A stretch of DNA of 64,000 nt, taken from assembly GCF_014192575.1 (NCBI RefSeq), contig NZ_JACHYC010000011.1, forward strand, positions 62,001 to 126,000, given 5' to 3'. Source of the DNA: Variovorax sp. Sphag1AA (lineage in GTDB: Bacteria; Pseudomonadota; Gammaproteobacteria; Burkholderiales; Burkholderiaceae_C). The number at the start of each line of letters is the position of its first letter. Positions within the stretch are counted from its first letter, which is position 1. This document shows positions 26,473 to 36,445 of the stretch, in pieces. The notes beneath the pieces are model-generated. The model did no database searches, was not told where the DNA came from, and saw only the letters and a list, made by a program, of their open reading frames with translations. Made by a program: the position numbers and the translations under genes.

Positions 26473-28081
26473 GCTGACGTACCTCCTCGATCCCTGGTTG
26501 ATCAGTCACAGCCTGCGAGCTGGACCATAGACCGCTCATCCACAGGCCCACTTCCTCGACATTCGTGTCTTCACGTCGCTTGACCGGCGACAGCCGGCCT
26601 TCGGCGATAACGAGCAAGCCGTCGCAGATCTCGAACAGTTCGTCGAGGTCATCCGAGATCACCAGCACCGCGACGCCGGCATCGCGCAGCTCGACCAGCT
26701 GGCGGCGAACGAAGGCACTCGCTTGAATGTCGACGCCCCAGGTCGGCTGTGCGACCACCAGCAGCTTCGGCATCTGCAGAATCTCGCGCCCCACGATGAA
26801 TTTCTGCAGGTTGCCGCCAGAAAGGCTGTCCGCGGACGCATGTGGGCCGCGACACTTGACGTTGAAGTCGGCTATGCAGCGCTGCGCGAAAGCACTCAGC
26901 GCGGGCGCGTCAATGAGCCCGTGTCTTGCCAGCCCCTTTCGATCAGCCGTCAGCAATGCGTTCTCGAGCAGGGACATGCCAGGTACCGCGCCCCGGCCAA
27001 GTCTCTCCTCAGGAACGTACCCCATGCCCAAGCGCCGCCTCGCCGCGGGACCGAGATGGCCGGCTGGCGTCCCGAGGATCTGGATCGCAGCCGGAGAATG
27101 GCCTGACGACTCCCCAGAGAGCAGGCCCAACAATTCCTGCTGTCCATTGCCCGAGACGCCGGCGATGCCCACGATCTCCCCCCCGCGCACTGTGAAGGAC
27201 ACATCTTCGAGATCGGTACCGAACGGATCGTCCGTTCGGTGCGTCAGATGCTTCACCACCAGAACATCCGGTCCGCTCGCAGCCTTCGCCGCCGGCCGGC
27301 ACCCAACGACCTCTTGGCCGACCATGAGCCTAGCCATGGTCGCCTCAGTTTCCCGGCGAGGATCGCAATGACCAACGACGCGGCCGCCGCGCAGCACGGT
27401 CGCTGTATGGCACAGCGCCTTGATCTCGTGCAGCTTGTGGCTGATGTAGAGAATGCTGCATCCTCCATCGGCCAGTAGGCGCAGGGTATCGAAGAGCTTC
27501 TCGACTGCCTGAGGTGTGAGCACCGAGGTGGGCTCGTCCATGATCAGCAGGCGCGGGTTTTGCAGCATGCAGCGAATGATTTCGACGCGCTGGCGTTCGC
27601 CCACAGATAGAGAGTGCACGAGGCGCTGCGGGTCCACAGCGAGGCCGTAGCGCAGCGAAACAGCCTCGATGCGGCGAGCCAGGTCGCCCAGGTCCGGCTT
27701 GCCCGGCAGACCCAGCGCCGCGTTCTCAGTCACGGTCAAGGTCTCGAACAGCGAGAAGTGCTGGAAGACCATGCCAATGCCTAGCGAGCGCGCATGTGCC
27801 GGACTGGTGACGTTCACGCGCTGGCCGTCCCACAGGATCTGCCCGGCATCCGGCTTGACCACGCCATAGATGCTCTTCATCAGCGTGCTCTTTCCAGCGC
27901 CGTTCTCGCCTAGCACTGCGTGAATCTCGCCAGGCTGCACCACCAGATCGACTTTGTCGTTGGCGATGAGGGAAGGATAAATCTTGGTCAGGCCGCGCAG
28001 CTCCAGGCGTGGTGGAGACGTCGACTTTTCGTGGTTATCGGACATGGGCATGCTGCTGGCTGGTTGTTGGCGCTGGTGCAC
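26456..28081 (-). CDS. ABC transporter ATP-binding protein with two nucleotide-binding domains
   Basis: A 541-residue protein with tandem ATPase domains, as in sugar and nucleoside importers. The first domain has Walker A GENGAGKST and an LSVGERQRVEI signature; the second has a degenerate Walker A (GVSGNGQQELLG) and LSGGNLQKFIVGRE. The GTG at 28081 starts 10 bp after the binding-protein stop, with GGGAG very close upstream; the ATGs at 28051 and 28045 are alternatives. It energises import of the ligand delivered by the BMP-family protein. Confidence 0.9.
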   Translation of the reverse strand: MHQRQQPASSMPMSDNHEKSTSPPRLELRGLTKIYPSLIANDKVDLVVQPGEIHAVLGENGAGKSTLMKSIYGVVKPDAGQILWDGQRVNVTSPAHARSLGIGMVFQHFSLFETLTVTENAALGLPGKPDLGDLARRIEAVSLRYGLAVDPQRLVHSLSVGERQRVEIIRCMLQNPRLLIMDEPTSVLTPQAVEKLFDTLRLLADGGCSILYISHKLHEIKALCHTATVLRGGRVVGHCDPRRETEATMARLMVGQEVVGCRPAAKAASGPDVLVVKHLTHRTDDPFGTDLEDVSFTVRGGEIVGIAGVSGNGQQELLGLLSGESSGHSPAAIQILGTPAGHLGPAARRRLGMGYVPEERLGRGAVPGMSLLENALLTADRKGLARHGLIDAPALSAFAQRCIADFNVKCRGPHASADSLSGGNLQKFIVGREILQMPKLLVVAQPTWGVDIQASAFVRRQLVELRDAGVAVLVISDDLDELFEICDGLLVIAEGRLSPVKRREDTNVEEVGLWMSGLWSSSQAVTDQPGIEEVRQHAAQT

Positions 28082-28091
28082 GGCTCCCTTC

Positions 28092-29171
28092 TCAGTTCGC
28101 CGGAATGCGACCCTGGATGCCGGCGACGAGCCAGTCGATCTTGCGCAGTTCGTCGTCGCTCATGGAGACGCCTGCAGCAACGCGTTGTTTGCCGTCCTGA
28201 TCCACGATCGGGCCGGTAAACGGCTTGAAGCTTCCGCTCTTCATGTCGGACTCGATGTGAGTCACTAGTTGCCTGACATCGGACGGCAGCGAAGCGCTCA
28301 GACCGACCATGCGGATGACCCCTTCGCGCACACCAAGCCAGTCATTGGAGGATTTCCAAGTTCCGGCCGCTACGGCTTTGGTGATCTGGGTATAGGGATT
28401 CGACCAATCCAGCAGCGCACAGCTCAGTTGCGCCCGCGGGCCGTACTTCGACATGTCGCTTTGCCAGGCGACTGCGTAGGCGCCGCGTTCCTCGGCCACT
28501 TGGACGGCAACCGGCGAGGACAATACCGAGGTCAGCACATCCGCGCCATCGGACAACAGTGCGTTGGCGGCCTCGCGCTCGCGACCTGGGTCATACCAGG
28601 TGTTGAGCCAAACGATCTTGACGGTAGCCTTGGGGTTCACGCTACGCATGCCCAACATGAATGCGTTCACGCCCTGCACGACCTCCGGCACAGGCATCGA
28701 TGCGATGTAGCCGACGGTCCCGGTTTTGCTCATCTTGCCGGCGATGACGCCATTCATGTAGAAGCCCTCGTAGACCCGCGCGGAGTAGACGCCCATGTTC
28801 TTGCTGGTCATGAATCCCTGCGCATTCATGAACGTCGTGCCCGGGAACTGCGCGGCGACCTTGGCCATTGGATTCATGTAGCCGAAAGACACGCCGTAGA
28901 TAAGCTTGGTGCCGGACTGCGCCAGTGATCGCATCACACGCTCGGAATCCGCCCCGGTAGGCACCTGGACATACTTGGTCTTGACCTTGTCGCCCAGGGC
29001 TTTCTCGATGGCCAGCCGTCCCATTTCATGCTGGCGGACCCAGCCCACGTCGCCGATGGGGTTGTCGTAAAGGAATGCCACTTCGAGCGGAGCCGTCTGC
29101 TCGGCGTGCGCATGCGGCCAGAAGGCAAGCGACGCGAGTGCAAGGAGAGTGAGTCTGCGTTGGAATTTCAT
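28092..29171 (-). CDS. BMP family ABC transporter substrate-binding protein
   Basis: A 359-residue periplasmic binding protein with a signal peptide ending near PHAHA. The BMP/PnrA-like fold is indicated by AFLYDNPIGDVGWVRQHEMG near the mature start, GTTFMNAQG, and WYDPGREREAANAL. PnrA-type proteins bind purine nucleosides; members of this branch accompany xanthine dehydrogenase-like genes. The start has a GAGGAAG site. It is 60 bp after xdhC and the first of the four transporter genes. Confidence 0.9.
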   Translation of the reverse strand: MKFQRRLTLLALASLAFWPHAHAEQTAPLEVAFLYDNPIGDVGWVRQHEMGRLAIEKALGDKVKTKYVQVPTGADSERVMRSLAQSGTKLIYGVSFGYMNPMAKVAAQFPGTTFMNAQGFMTSKNMGVYSARVYEGFYMNGVIAGKMSKTGTVGYIASMPVPEVVQGVNAFMLGMRSVNPKATVKIVWLNTWYDPGREREAANALLSDGADVLTSVLSSPVAVQVAEERGAYAVAWQSDMSKYGPRAQLSCALLDWSNPYTQITKAVAAGTWKSSNDWLGVREGVIRMVGLSASLPSDVRQLVTHIESDMKSGSFKPFTGPIVDQDGKQRVAAGVSMSDDELRKIDWLVAGIQGRIPAN

Positions 29172-29231
29172 GGTCGTTCTTCCTCAGGTTGTCGTTCAAG
29201 TCCAATCGGCGAATTCCGTTTGGCACGTTCC

Positions 29232-30311
29232 TCAATGAACCTCTTCAGCCACTTGTCGATGAGCGCGTCGGTAGTCATGGGATGCGGGTGCTCCGCACCC
29301 CTCGCGCAATCGAAGCAGTTGCGCCGCGACAGCCACGGCGATCACACCGGGCTCCTTGCCAGCGATCCCTTCGACTCCGATCGGGCACCGCATGCGTTCC
29401 AGCATCGACTCCGGCACACCGCGATCGCGCAGGCGGCGCTCGAAGCCTCGCCGCTTGGTAAGTGAGCCGATCAAGCCGAAGAAGCGGAAGTCTCCACGGG
29501 CAAGAATTCTTCGGCTCAGTTCGAAGTCCAGCGCGTGGCTATGAGTTAGGACAAGAAAGCATGCGCCTATCGCGGCAGAGGCCACCTCGTCGGTCGGGTC
29601 CGCGGTGCATTCCACCGTCACGTTCGCAGGAGGGTCGGAACAGAATTCATCCTCGCGGCTATCTACCCACGTCACATGGCAAGGCAGCATGCCGAGAACC
29701 CCTATCAGAGCCCGTCCGACGTGTCCCGCGCCAAACAGGACCACTTCGAGCTCCGGAGGCCGCACGCATTGCGCGAGCGCAACTCGTGAGGGACGTGACG
29801 ACTGCGATGCGGCGGCTATGTGCACCCCCTGCGCGCAGAGCGCTCGCCGGGCCAGCCCCTGCGCCGCAGCATCGAGCTCACCGTCGTTCCACGTCATCCC
29901 GGGCGCGAGCACCATGCGGCAGCGACGTTCTCCCTCGGCAACTACGGCCAGTACCGCGGAAGCGCCGCCTCGCAGCTGGTCTACGAGCACATCGATCCAA
30001 CCAAGACGATCGGCGTGTTCGTGTTCGAAAAGCAACTCGACGACGCCCCCGCAGCACTGTCCGAGGCTCGGGCCGAGCGCAAAGCGGTGCCAGAGAAACC
30101 CGGGTCCGTTGGTGAGCATCTCGCGGGCCATCGACGCGGCCTGATATTCGAGATGGCCACCACCGATCGTGCCAAGGGCTTCCTCCCGAGTTACCAACAT
30201 CCGCGTACCTGCTTCGCGTGGCGCGGAGCCCAGTGTCCTGGCAACCGTCACCATGACAAAGGCCTTGCCCTGTCGCGACAAGTTCTGGGCATCGAACAAC
30301 CAGGCGGTCAT
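29232..30311 (-). CDS. xdhC: XdhC-type molybdenum cofactor insertion/sulfuration protein
   Basis: A 359-residue XdhC/CoxI family protein. The N-terminal domain has the family pattern VTVARTLGSAPREAGTRMLV and GTIGGGHLEYQA, with a Cys-Cys pair in GQCCGG, as expected for handling of the Moco terminal sulfur. The C-terminal Rossmann part has LFGAGHVGRAL. XdhC binds molybdopterin and passes the sulfurated cofactor to the XdhB subunit. Its start overlaps the xdhB stop (ATGA). This confirms that the upstream pair is a sulfurated hydroxylase of the xanthine dehydrogenase type. Confidence 0.92.
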   Translation of the reverse strand: MTAWLFDAQNLSRQGKAFVMVTVARTLGSAPREAGTRMLVTREEALGTIGGGHLEYQAASMAREMLTNGPGFLWHRFALGPSLGQCCGGVVELLFEHEHADRLGWIDVLVDQLRGGASAVLAVVAEGERRCRMVLAPGMTWNDGELDAAAQGLARRALCAQGVHIAAASQSSRPSRVALAQCVRPPELEVVLFGAGHVGRALIGVLGMLPCHVTWVDSREDEFCSDPPANVTVECTADPTDEVASAAIGACFLVLTHSHALDFELSRRILARGDFRFFGLIGSLTKRRGFERRLRDRGVPESMLERMRCPIGVEGIAGKEPGVIAVAVAAQLLRLREGCGAPASHDYRRAHRQVAEEVH

Positions 30312-32656
30312 ACAGCGAGCACCTCCTGCGGTGCGCGCATCGCGGCCGCGCGGCGCTGCAGATCGATCACGCTGAAGAGGATGCGCTCGGCGGTCGCAGG
30401 CGCATCAAGCCTCGGACTCAGCGTGTAGTCTGCAACGCTCGCGATCGCATCCCTCAAGGCATGAAAGACCGAGATGCCGTGTAGCACCGGTGGCTCACCG
30501 ATCGCTTTGGAGCGATGGATCGAGTCCTCCACATTGCCGGGGGATTCATAGAGCGCAACGCGGAAGTCCCTGGGCATGTCGCTGGCGACCGGAATCTTGT
30601 AGGTCGACGGCGCATGGGTCGTCAACCGCCCCTTGGCATCCCAGCAGAGCTCCTCCATCGTGAGCCAGCCCATGCCTTGTGCGAATGCTCCTTCGATCTG
30701 CCCACGGTCAATCGCAGGGTTCAAGGAGCGACCGACGTCGTGCAGGATGTCAGTCCGCAGAACACGGCTCTCGCCGGTCAGAATATCGACGAGCACTTCC
30801 GACACTGCGGCGCCGTATACGAAGTAATAGAAGGGTCGCGTACCGGTCAGGGTCTTCGCGTCCCAATCGAGCATCGGCGTGCGGTAGTAGCCGTTGGCGG
30901 AAAGCGAAATCTGGTTGAAGTGAGCCAACTGCGCCAGTTCGGCGAAGCTGATGGCCTGGTCTCCGGCTCGCACCTCGTTGCGGGCGAAGTGCACCGACTC
31001 CTGAACGACGCCGAAGTGCGCAGCTGCCAGCCCAGCCAGCCGTTGACGGATCCGGCGTGCGGCGTCCTGCGCAGCCTTGCCGTTGAGATCGCTGCCGGAC
31101 GATGCCGCCGTGGCGGATGTATTCGGCACCTTGCTCGTGTCCGAAGCGGTGATGCGGATGCGGTCAACGTCAATGCCGAACTCCTCGGAAACCACCTGCG
31201 CCACCTTGGTGAAGAGCCCCTGGCCCATCTCGGTGCCACCATGGTTCAGCATCACGCTGCCGTCGGTATAGACGTGCACGAGCGCGCCGGCTTGGTTCAG
31301 GTGCGGTGCGGTGAAGGAAATGCCGTACTTCAGTGGTGTCAGCGCGATCCCCTTCTTGAGATGGCCGCTCGTTGCGTTGAAGGTCCGAGCATCACGTCGC
31401 CGATCCGCGTAGCCCGAGCTCAACTCGAGCTTCGAGATCAGGTCGGCGATGACGTTGTCCTTCAGCACCTGTCCGTAGTGCGTGACGTTGCGTTCTTCGA
31501 TGCCATAGAGGTTTGCCTTGCGCACCTCGAGCGGATCCTTGCCGAGATGGAAAGCGATTTCCTCGATGACTTGCTCGATGCCAAGCGCCCCCTGCGGGCC
31601 GCCAAAGCCCCGGAACGCGGTCGCGGAGACGGTGTTTGTCTTGCACCGGTACGAGTGGATTGCCACGTTCTCCAGAAAATACGTGTTGTCGCTCGTCAGT
31701 GCAGCTCGATCGTTGACCCCCGCCGACAGATCGGCGGAATAGCCGCAGCGTCCCGCCACGTCCATCTCGATGCCGCGTATGCGACCGTCGCGATCGAAAC
31801 CGACTTCAAATGAAGTCTCGAAGTCATGGCGCTTGCCGGTCATGACCATGTCGTCGTCCCGGTCGACACGCAGCTTCACGGGGCGTCCCGTCTTCTGGGC
31901 AAGCAATGCTGCGTTGCAGGCAAACAGGACCGATCCGCTCTCTTTGCCTCCGAATCCGCCACCCATACGACGGCATTCCGCGACTACATCCTTCTCGGCA
32001 AGATGCAGTGCGTGTGCGACGTGCATCTGGGTCTCGGTGGGATGTTGCGTCGAGGTGTAGATGTGCATTCCACCGTCGTCACGGGGGACCGCGTAGGCGA
32101 TGTGGCCTTCCAGATAGAACTGCTCCTGGCCACCCATGCGGATCGAACCACGGAGTCGATGGGGAGCCTTTGAGATGGCGGGCTTTGCGTCGCCGCGGCG
32201 CAAGTGCATGGTGGGCAGGACGAACGACTGCGCGGCTATCGCCTCCTGCACGGTAAAGATCGGCTCGAGGTCCTCGTACTCGACAATTGCGAGGCGCACG
32301 GCGCGACGGGCCTGCTCGATCGACCTTGCGGCCACGGAGAACAGCGCTTGACCGACGCACTGAACGAGGCCGTCCGCCAGGATGGGCTCATCGTCGACCA
32401 TCGGCCCACAATCGTTCTTACCCGGGATGTCCTTTGCCGTCATGACAGCCACGACACCGGGTGCCGACAGGACGGCCGACAGATCGAGGGACGTGACGCG
32501 CGCGTGGGCCCGAGCGCTCTGGCCCACCGCCGCATAAAGCGTTCCACGCAATTCGGGAATGTCGTCGACGTAGGTGGCCCTGCCTGTGACATGGAGGTGG
32601 GCGCTGTCGTGGCGGATCGGTTGCCCTACCGCCGATTTGTTGTTTTGCTGGCGCAT
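30308..32656 (-). CDS. xdhB: Xanthine dehydrogenase molybdopterin-binding subunit
   Basis: A 782-residue large subunit of the xanthine oxidase family. Cofactor-binding segments are visible (GGGFGGKES, TAFRGFGGPQG, and MGQGLFTKVAQV), and the C-terminal KAIGEPPVL holds the catalytic Glu. It hydroxylates purines such as hypoxanthine and xanthine using water-derived oxygen. Its start lies 3 nt after the xdhA stop. The BMP importer in the operon fits purine uptake and oxidation, but the exact substrate could be another N-heterocycle. Confidence 0.92.
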   Translation of the reverse strand: MRQQNNKSAVGQPIRHDSAHLHVTGRATYVDDIPELRGTLYAAVGQSARAHARVTSLDLSAVLSAPGVVAVMTAKDIPGKNDCGPMVDDEPILADGLVQCVGQALFSVAARSIEQARRAVRLAIVEYEDLEPIFTVQEAIAAQSFVLPTMHLRRGDAKPAISKAPHRLRGSIRMGGQEQFYLEGHIAYAVPRDDGGMHIYTSTQHPTETQMHVAHALHLAEKDVVAECRRMGGGFGGKESGSVLFACNAALLAQKTGRPVKLRVDRDDDMVMTGKRHDFETSFEVGFDRDGRIRGIEMDVAGRCGYSADLSAGVNDRAALTSDNTYFLENVAIHSYRCKTNTVSATAFRGFGGPQGALGIEQVIEEIAFHLGKDPLEVRKANLYGIEERNVTHYGQVLKDNVIADLISKLELSSGYADRRRDARTFNATSGHLKKGIALTPLKYGISFTAPHLNQAGALVHVYTDGSVMLNHGGTEMGQGLFTKVAQVVSEEFGIDVDRIRITASDTSKVPNTSATAASSGSDLNGKAAQDAARRIRQRLAGLAAAHFGVVQESVHFARNEVRAGDQAISFAELAQLAHFNQISLSANGYYRTPMLDWDAKTLTGTRPFYYFVYGAAVSEVLVDILTGESRVLRTDILHDVGRSLNPAIDRGQIEGAFAQGMGWLTMEELCWDAKGRLTTHAPSTYKIPVASDMPRDFRVALYESPGNVEDSIHRSKAIGEPPVLHGISVFHALRDAIASVADYTLSPRLDAPATAERILFSVIDLQRRAAAMRAPQEVLAV

Positions 32657-32659
32657 CGA

Positions 32660-34150
32660 TCAGACCTCGCTGGTAACTACGCTGATGCGACCGGCCGTGG
32701 TCGTCTCGAGCAGGAACTTGTAGAGAAGGTTTTGCGCCACCAACTGGCGGTAGCCCTTGGTGGCACGCATGTCGTCGATGGGCTGAAAGTCCTGTGTCAA
32801 CGCCCTCATTCCCGCGTGGACAGCGTCATTGCTCCAGATCTCTCCCATCAGCGCTGCCTCGCAGTGCAGCGCGCGCTTTGGCACCGCGGCCATTCCCCCA
32901 AAGGCGATCTTGGCGTGCGCCACCCTTCCTCCATCCACGCGGATCGAGAATGCGGCACATACCGCAGAAATGTCCTGGTCGAATCGCTTGGAGATCTTGT
33001 AGGCGCCCAAGCGGCTACCAGCAACTCGCAGAGGAACGCGAATACTCTCGATGAATTCGCCTGGGACGAGCACGTTGCGCTGATAGCCCGTGTAGAACTC
33101 GTCCAGCGGAATCTCGCGCCTTTCGGGTCCGCACCGCAGCACCAGACTCGTGCCCAAGGTCATGAGGACAGGCATCGAGTCGCCAATGGGAGAGCCGTTG
33201 CCGATGTTGCCTCCAAGCGTGCCGACATTGCGAATTGGCGGCGATGCGAAGCGTCGCGCCCATTCGGCAAGCTCGGGAAAGTGATCCACAAGCGGTTCGA
33301 ACACATCGGTCAAAGTCGCAGCCGCCCCGATCTCGAGATGGGTCTTCGAGAAGGCGATCCGCCGCAGCTCAGCGACTCTTCCAATGTAGAGAAGCGCTGG
33401 CAGGTCTTGGCGCTTCTTCGTGATCGTGAGGCCCAGGTCCGTACCGCCTGCGAGGACGACGGCGTCGGGATGCACCGCGCGCAGATCCGCAAACTCGCCC
33501 AGCGTCTCCGGTGCCCAGTAGCGGCGCGCTGGATGATCCAAGGCGACCCGACCTCGGGCCGCTTCTTCCAGACCTCGCGGACAGGCATCTTTCTGGGTCC
33601 ATGCTGAACTGCAATTGCCGTTCTCGCCGCCAGCATCGGCCTGCAGCGCCGCGTCAACGATAGGCCGATAGCCAGTACAGCGACACAGGTTCCCGGCGAG
33701 AGCGCATTCGACCTGAGTGCGTGTCGGGTTCGGGGTCGATGTCGTCAGGGCATGAAGCGACATCACGATGCCCGGCGTGCAGAAGCCGCATTGCGAAGCG
33801 TGACAGTCGACCATGGCTTGCTGCACCGGATGAAGCGAGCCATCGCGTCCTGCAAGCCCTTCCACCGTGGTGACTTCTTTGCCATGCAAGGTGGCCAGCA
33901 ACTGAATACATGCATTCACCGCGCGGCTGCGCGTTCCGTTGCCATGCCTTTCGGTGACTACGACCGTGCAAGCGCCACAGTCTCCTTCCGCACAACCTTC
34001 CTTGGTTCCGGTGAGGCAGAGCGTCTCGCGCAAGTACGCGAGGAGCGTCTTGTTGGAGTCGGGGCTATCGATCTGATGCGGCTCGCCGTTCACCACCAAC
34101 GTGATGCTGGTGGGCGGCCGTCGAGCGGCCTCTGCCAATTGACTGGACAT
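32660..34150 (-). CDS. xdhA: Xanthine dehydrogenase small subunit (2Fe-2S and FAD domains)
   Basis: A 496-residue electron-transfer subunit. The first 2Fe-2S cluster motif is GCAEGDCGACTV, the second CHASQCGFCTPG with CRCTGYRP, and an FAD domain follows with GGTDLGLTITK and GGNIGNGSPIGD. Electrons from XdhB pass through the clusters to FAD and NAD. The start at 34150 follows GAGGAGAA; the longer frame to 34177 has no such site. It is the first gene of the operon and diverges from a GntR gene that is its likely regulator. Confidence 0.93.
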   Translation of the reverse strand: MSSQLAEAARRPPTSITLVVNGEPHQIDSPDSNKTLLAYLRETLCLTGTKEGCAEGDCGACTVVVTERHGNGTRSRAVNACIQLLATLHGKEVTTVEGLAGRDGSLHPVQQAMVDCHASQCGFCTPGIVMSLHALTTSTPNPTRTQVECALAGNLCRCTGYRPIVDAALQADAGGENGNCSSAWTQKDACPRGLEEAARGRVALDHPARRYWAPETLGEFADLRAVHPDAVVLAGGTDLGLTITKKRQDLPALLYIGRVAELRRIAFSKTHLEIGAAATLTDVFEPLVDHFPELAEWARRFASPPIRNVGTLGGNIGNGSPIGDSMPVLMTLGTSLVLRCGPERREIPLDEFYTGYQRNVLVPGEFIESIRVPLRVAGSRLGAYKISKRFDQDISAVCAAFSIRVDGGRVAHAKIAFGGMAAVPKRALHCEAALMGEIWSNDAVHAGMRALTQDFQPIDDMRATKGYRQLVAQNLLYKFLLETTTAGRISVVTSEV

Positions 34151-34385
34151 CTGAAGGTTCTCCTCAAAGAAGATCAATTGCGAGCGTCCGCATCGCGCTC
34201 GCTACGCATTGGATGGAGGCAGTGTGATTCCTGCGCACATTTATTGTCAACATTATTTACGATGCAATGTGCACATTTTTTGTAAGCATAGAATCTTGGG
34301 CCTGTCTTCTCCGCTTCGAGCAACAGCAGAATTTCCTGAGTCGGGACAGCGCAGAACGGACGGAACGAGCTACATGAGGGTCAAC
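34151..34385. promoter_or_regulatory. Divergent xdh / GntR promoter region with direct repeats
   Basis: The 235 bp between xdhA and the GntR gene include an AT-rich block unlike its surroundings. Two similar 12-mers, TGCGCACATTTA (34231-34242) and TGTGCACATTTT (34267-34278), are directly repeated 36 bp apart, with ATTGTCAACATT between them (34242-34253). These are good candidates for GntR-FCD binding sites controlling both directions. The assignment is inference from position and symmetry. Confidence 0.45.
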
Positions 34386-35150
34386 ATGAGCAATGCCTTC
34401 GGGTCGAGCATGAAGAGGGATGTGTCCGCGAAGTCCGGCAAGTCCACGCGTGAGTCGGGCGACGGTGAAACGCCGACGAACTCGAACAGCCCTGAGGAGC
34501 GCGTCTATCGAACGCTCTACGAAGGCATCCTGGACCATCGTCTTCTCCCCGGCACGAAACTCAAGGAGGTGCCCCTCGCGGAGGCGTTCAGCGTCACACG
34601 CGGTGTGATCCGCAAAGCGCTAGTACGCTTGGCGGCCGCAAAAGTGGTGACGATCCGCTCTCAGTACGGGGCGTCTGTCGCCAGTCCGTCTTCAGAGGAA
34701 GTGGGGCAGATCTTTGCCGCCCGCCGGCTTGTGGAATTGGCCGTGGTGGAAAACCTGACCGGCGGCATCAGCGCCAAAGATGCGAAAGAGCTGCGCAACC
34801 TCATGAAGAAGGAAAGTGACGCCTATGGTGCCGGCGACATGCGGGCAGGCATCAAGCTCTCAGCGGACTTTCATGTGCGACTTGCCAAGTACGCAGGCAA
34901 TGCAGTCCTGACCGAATTCCTGGAGCAACTAGTCGCGCGTACCCCGTTGATCTACCTGGCGCATGGGGACCCGGGACAAAGCGTTTCTTGCTCGGAACAC
35001 GAACATGCTGACATCGTCGCTGCCATTCTTGCCGGCGATCGGAAGCAGGCAGTCCAACGGATGCTGGCTCATTTGCAGCACCTCGAAAGCCATGTCGCTC
35101 CCCGCCCAAATGACAAGAGCTCGGAGCTTGCCCGCATGCTGGGGTTGTAG
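34386..35150 (+). CDS. GntR-family transcriptional regulator, FCD subclass (purine operon)
   Basis: A 254-residue regulator with an N-terminal winged helix (AEAFSVTRGVIRKALVRLAA) and a C-terminal FCD domain (SADFHVRLAKYAGN, then EHADIVAAILAGD). The start at 34386 follows GAGGG; an in-frame ATG at 34374 is less well placed. Divergent orientation to xdhA and homology to purine-responsive GntR regulators found at such loci suggest it controls the xdh-BMP operon. Confidence 0.9.
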   Translation: MSNAFGSSMKRDVSAKSGKSTRESGDGETPTNSNSPEERVYRTLYEGILDHRLLPGTKLKEVPLAEAFSVTRGVIRKALVRLAAAKVVTIRSQYGASVASPSSEEVGQIFAARRLVELAVVENLTGGISAKDAKELRNLMKKESDAYGAGDMRAGIKLSADFHVRLAKYAGNAVLTEFLEQLVARTPLIYLAHGDPGQSVSCSEHEHADIVAAILAGDRKQAVQRMLAHLQHLESHVAPRPNDKSSELARMLGL

Positions 35151-35276
35151 TCGCGGCCACGTGAGTCGGGCGACGAGCGAGCGCTCGCAGCGCGGCGTGG
35201 CCAGCGGTGCCACCGAAGTCGATGGCGACGCTTCGACATCGCTGTACTTCAGCGGCCAGCAGTCTGTCGGAGATTC

Positions 35277-36110
35277 CTACTCTGGCTCCACCCCGGCCGC
35301 CCTCGCCACCTTGAGCCACTTCGGAATGTCCGCACGCAAGCGCGTTTCTAGCTGTTGCGGCGTGGATTGCTGCAGCTGGACGCCTTGCGCGGAAAACTGC
35401 TTCTGCAGATCAGAATCCGCCGCAGCCTTGTTCACTGCGGCGTTGAGCGCCTGCACAATCGCGGGTGGCGTGCCCGCAAGCAGCAACATGCATTGCCAGG
35501 TCGACATGGCGTAGTCCTGCACGCCGGCCTCCGTCACGGCGGGCAGTTGCGGCAGCAATGGAGAGCGGCTGGACCGGTAACTGCGATGGCGCGCACGCGG
35601 CCGTCTTTTACATAGGGATATGCGGTGTTGATGGCATCGAGCATGAAGTCGATCTGCCCGCCCAGCAGGTCGGTCATCGCCGGGGCCGTCCCCTTGTACG
35701 GGACATGGACTGCGGTCGTGCCCAGCTTTTGCAGCAGCACTTCGACCGCCAGGTGCGTGATGTTTCCGCGACCGCCCGAGCCACAACTCAGCTTGCCCGG
35801 GTGGGCCTTGAGGTACTGCAGGAAGGACGGCAGGTCGGTGACGGGCAGCGAGTTCTCCACCAGCAGGATCACGTTGATGTCGGCCGGCATGGCCACCGGC
35901 GCGAAGCTCGCGAGCGGGTCGAACGGAAGCTTCTTGAACAGGGCCGGAACGATCGCCAGGCCTGATGTCTGGTGGAGCACGGTGTAGCCATCCGGCGCCG
36001 CGCGGGCGACGAACTCGGTGCCGATGTTGCCGCTGGCGCCGACGCGACTTTTCACGAATATGGTCTGGCCCAGGGCTGCGCCGATGTGCCGCAGCCCGGC
36101 CACGGTACGC
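35277..36110 (-). pseudogene. Bug/TctC binding protein, frameshifted and lacking its 5' end
   Basis: On the minus strand the frame from 36103 downward is a clear Bug protein (SRVGASGNIGTEFVARAAPD, HVPYKGTAPAMTDLLGG). It breaks near 35575, after AIAVTGPA. The homology resumes in another frame with SPLLPQLPAVTEAGVQDYAM and runs to a TAG at 35277. The signal peptide and the diagnostic WPxRPxxxxVP start are missing. So the gene has at least one frameshift and a lost N-terminus. The 126 bp between it and the GntR gene are non-coding. Confidence 0.75.
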
Positions 36111-36289
36111 CGTCAGGCGCACAGGTCCAACTCTCCCCGCGCCTCGAACATCTCTATCTGCTTTCTCCGTCAGTCGACACGCACCGAGTTCGTCCCAGAG
36201 TGACGCCGCCGCCCCGGCGGCACCCGCGGAGGGAATGTGTCCAGCGTTCATGCAAAGTGTCGGGGGGTTCTTGAGACCTTTGCGAGAGA

Positions 36290-36445
36290 GGGACGACCCA
36301 GGCAGCACGCGAAAGTCGTAGGCCAACAATCCCGGGCAGGCATCGTCGAATTCGAAGAACAAGGGTCTTCCTGGTGCCGGTCGTGTTCACTCCCACATGA
36401 TTGTTGAATCCGTGCGTGTCACCGTGGCATACCACGCGGCAGATT
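36290..36445 (-). pseudogene. Remnant of an APH/choline-kinase-like phosphotransferase
   Basis: A minus-strand frame reads VCHGDTHGFNNHVG, the Brenner-type catalytic loop (His-Gly-Asp, later Asn) of aminoglycoside phosphotransferase-like kinases. After about 25 codons the homology shifts frame to FFEFDDACPGLLAYDFRV, the downstream DFD metal-binding motif of the same fold. Only these two motifs survive, separated by a frameshift near 36365. The stretch 36111-36290 shows nothing I recognise. Confidence 0.5.

Noticed and set aside
32204..33607. Open plus-strand frame of 467 codons opposite xdhB and xdhA
   Set aside because: It runs antisense to genes with unmistakable Moco, FAD and 2Fe-2S motifs and has no ribosome site or domain.
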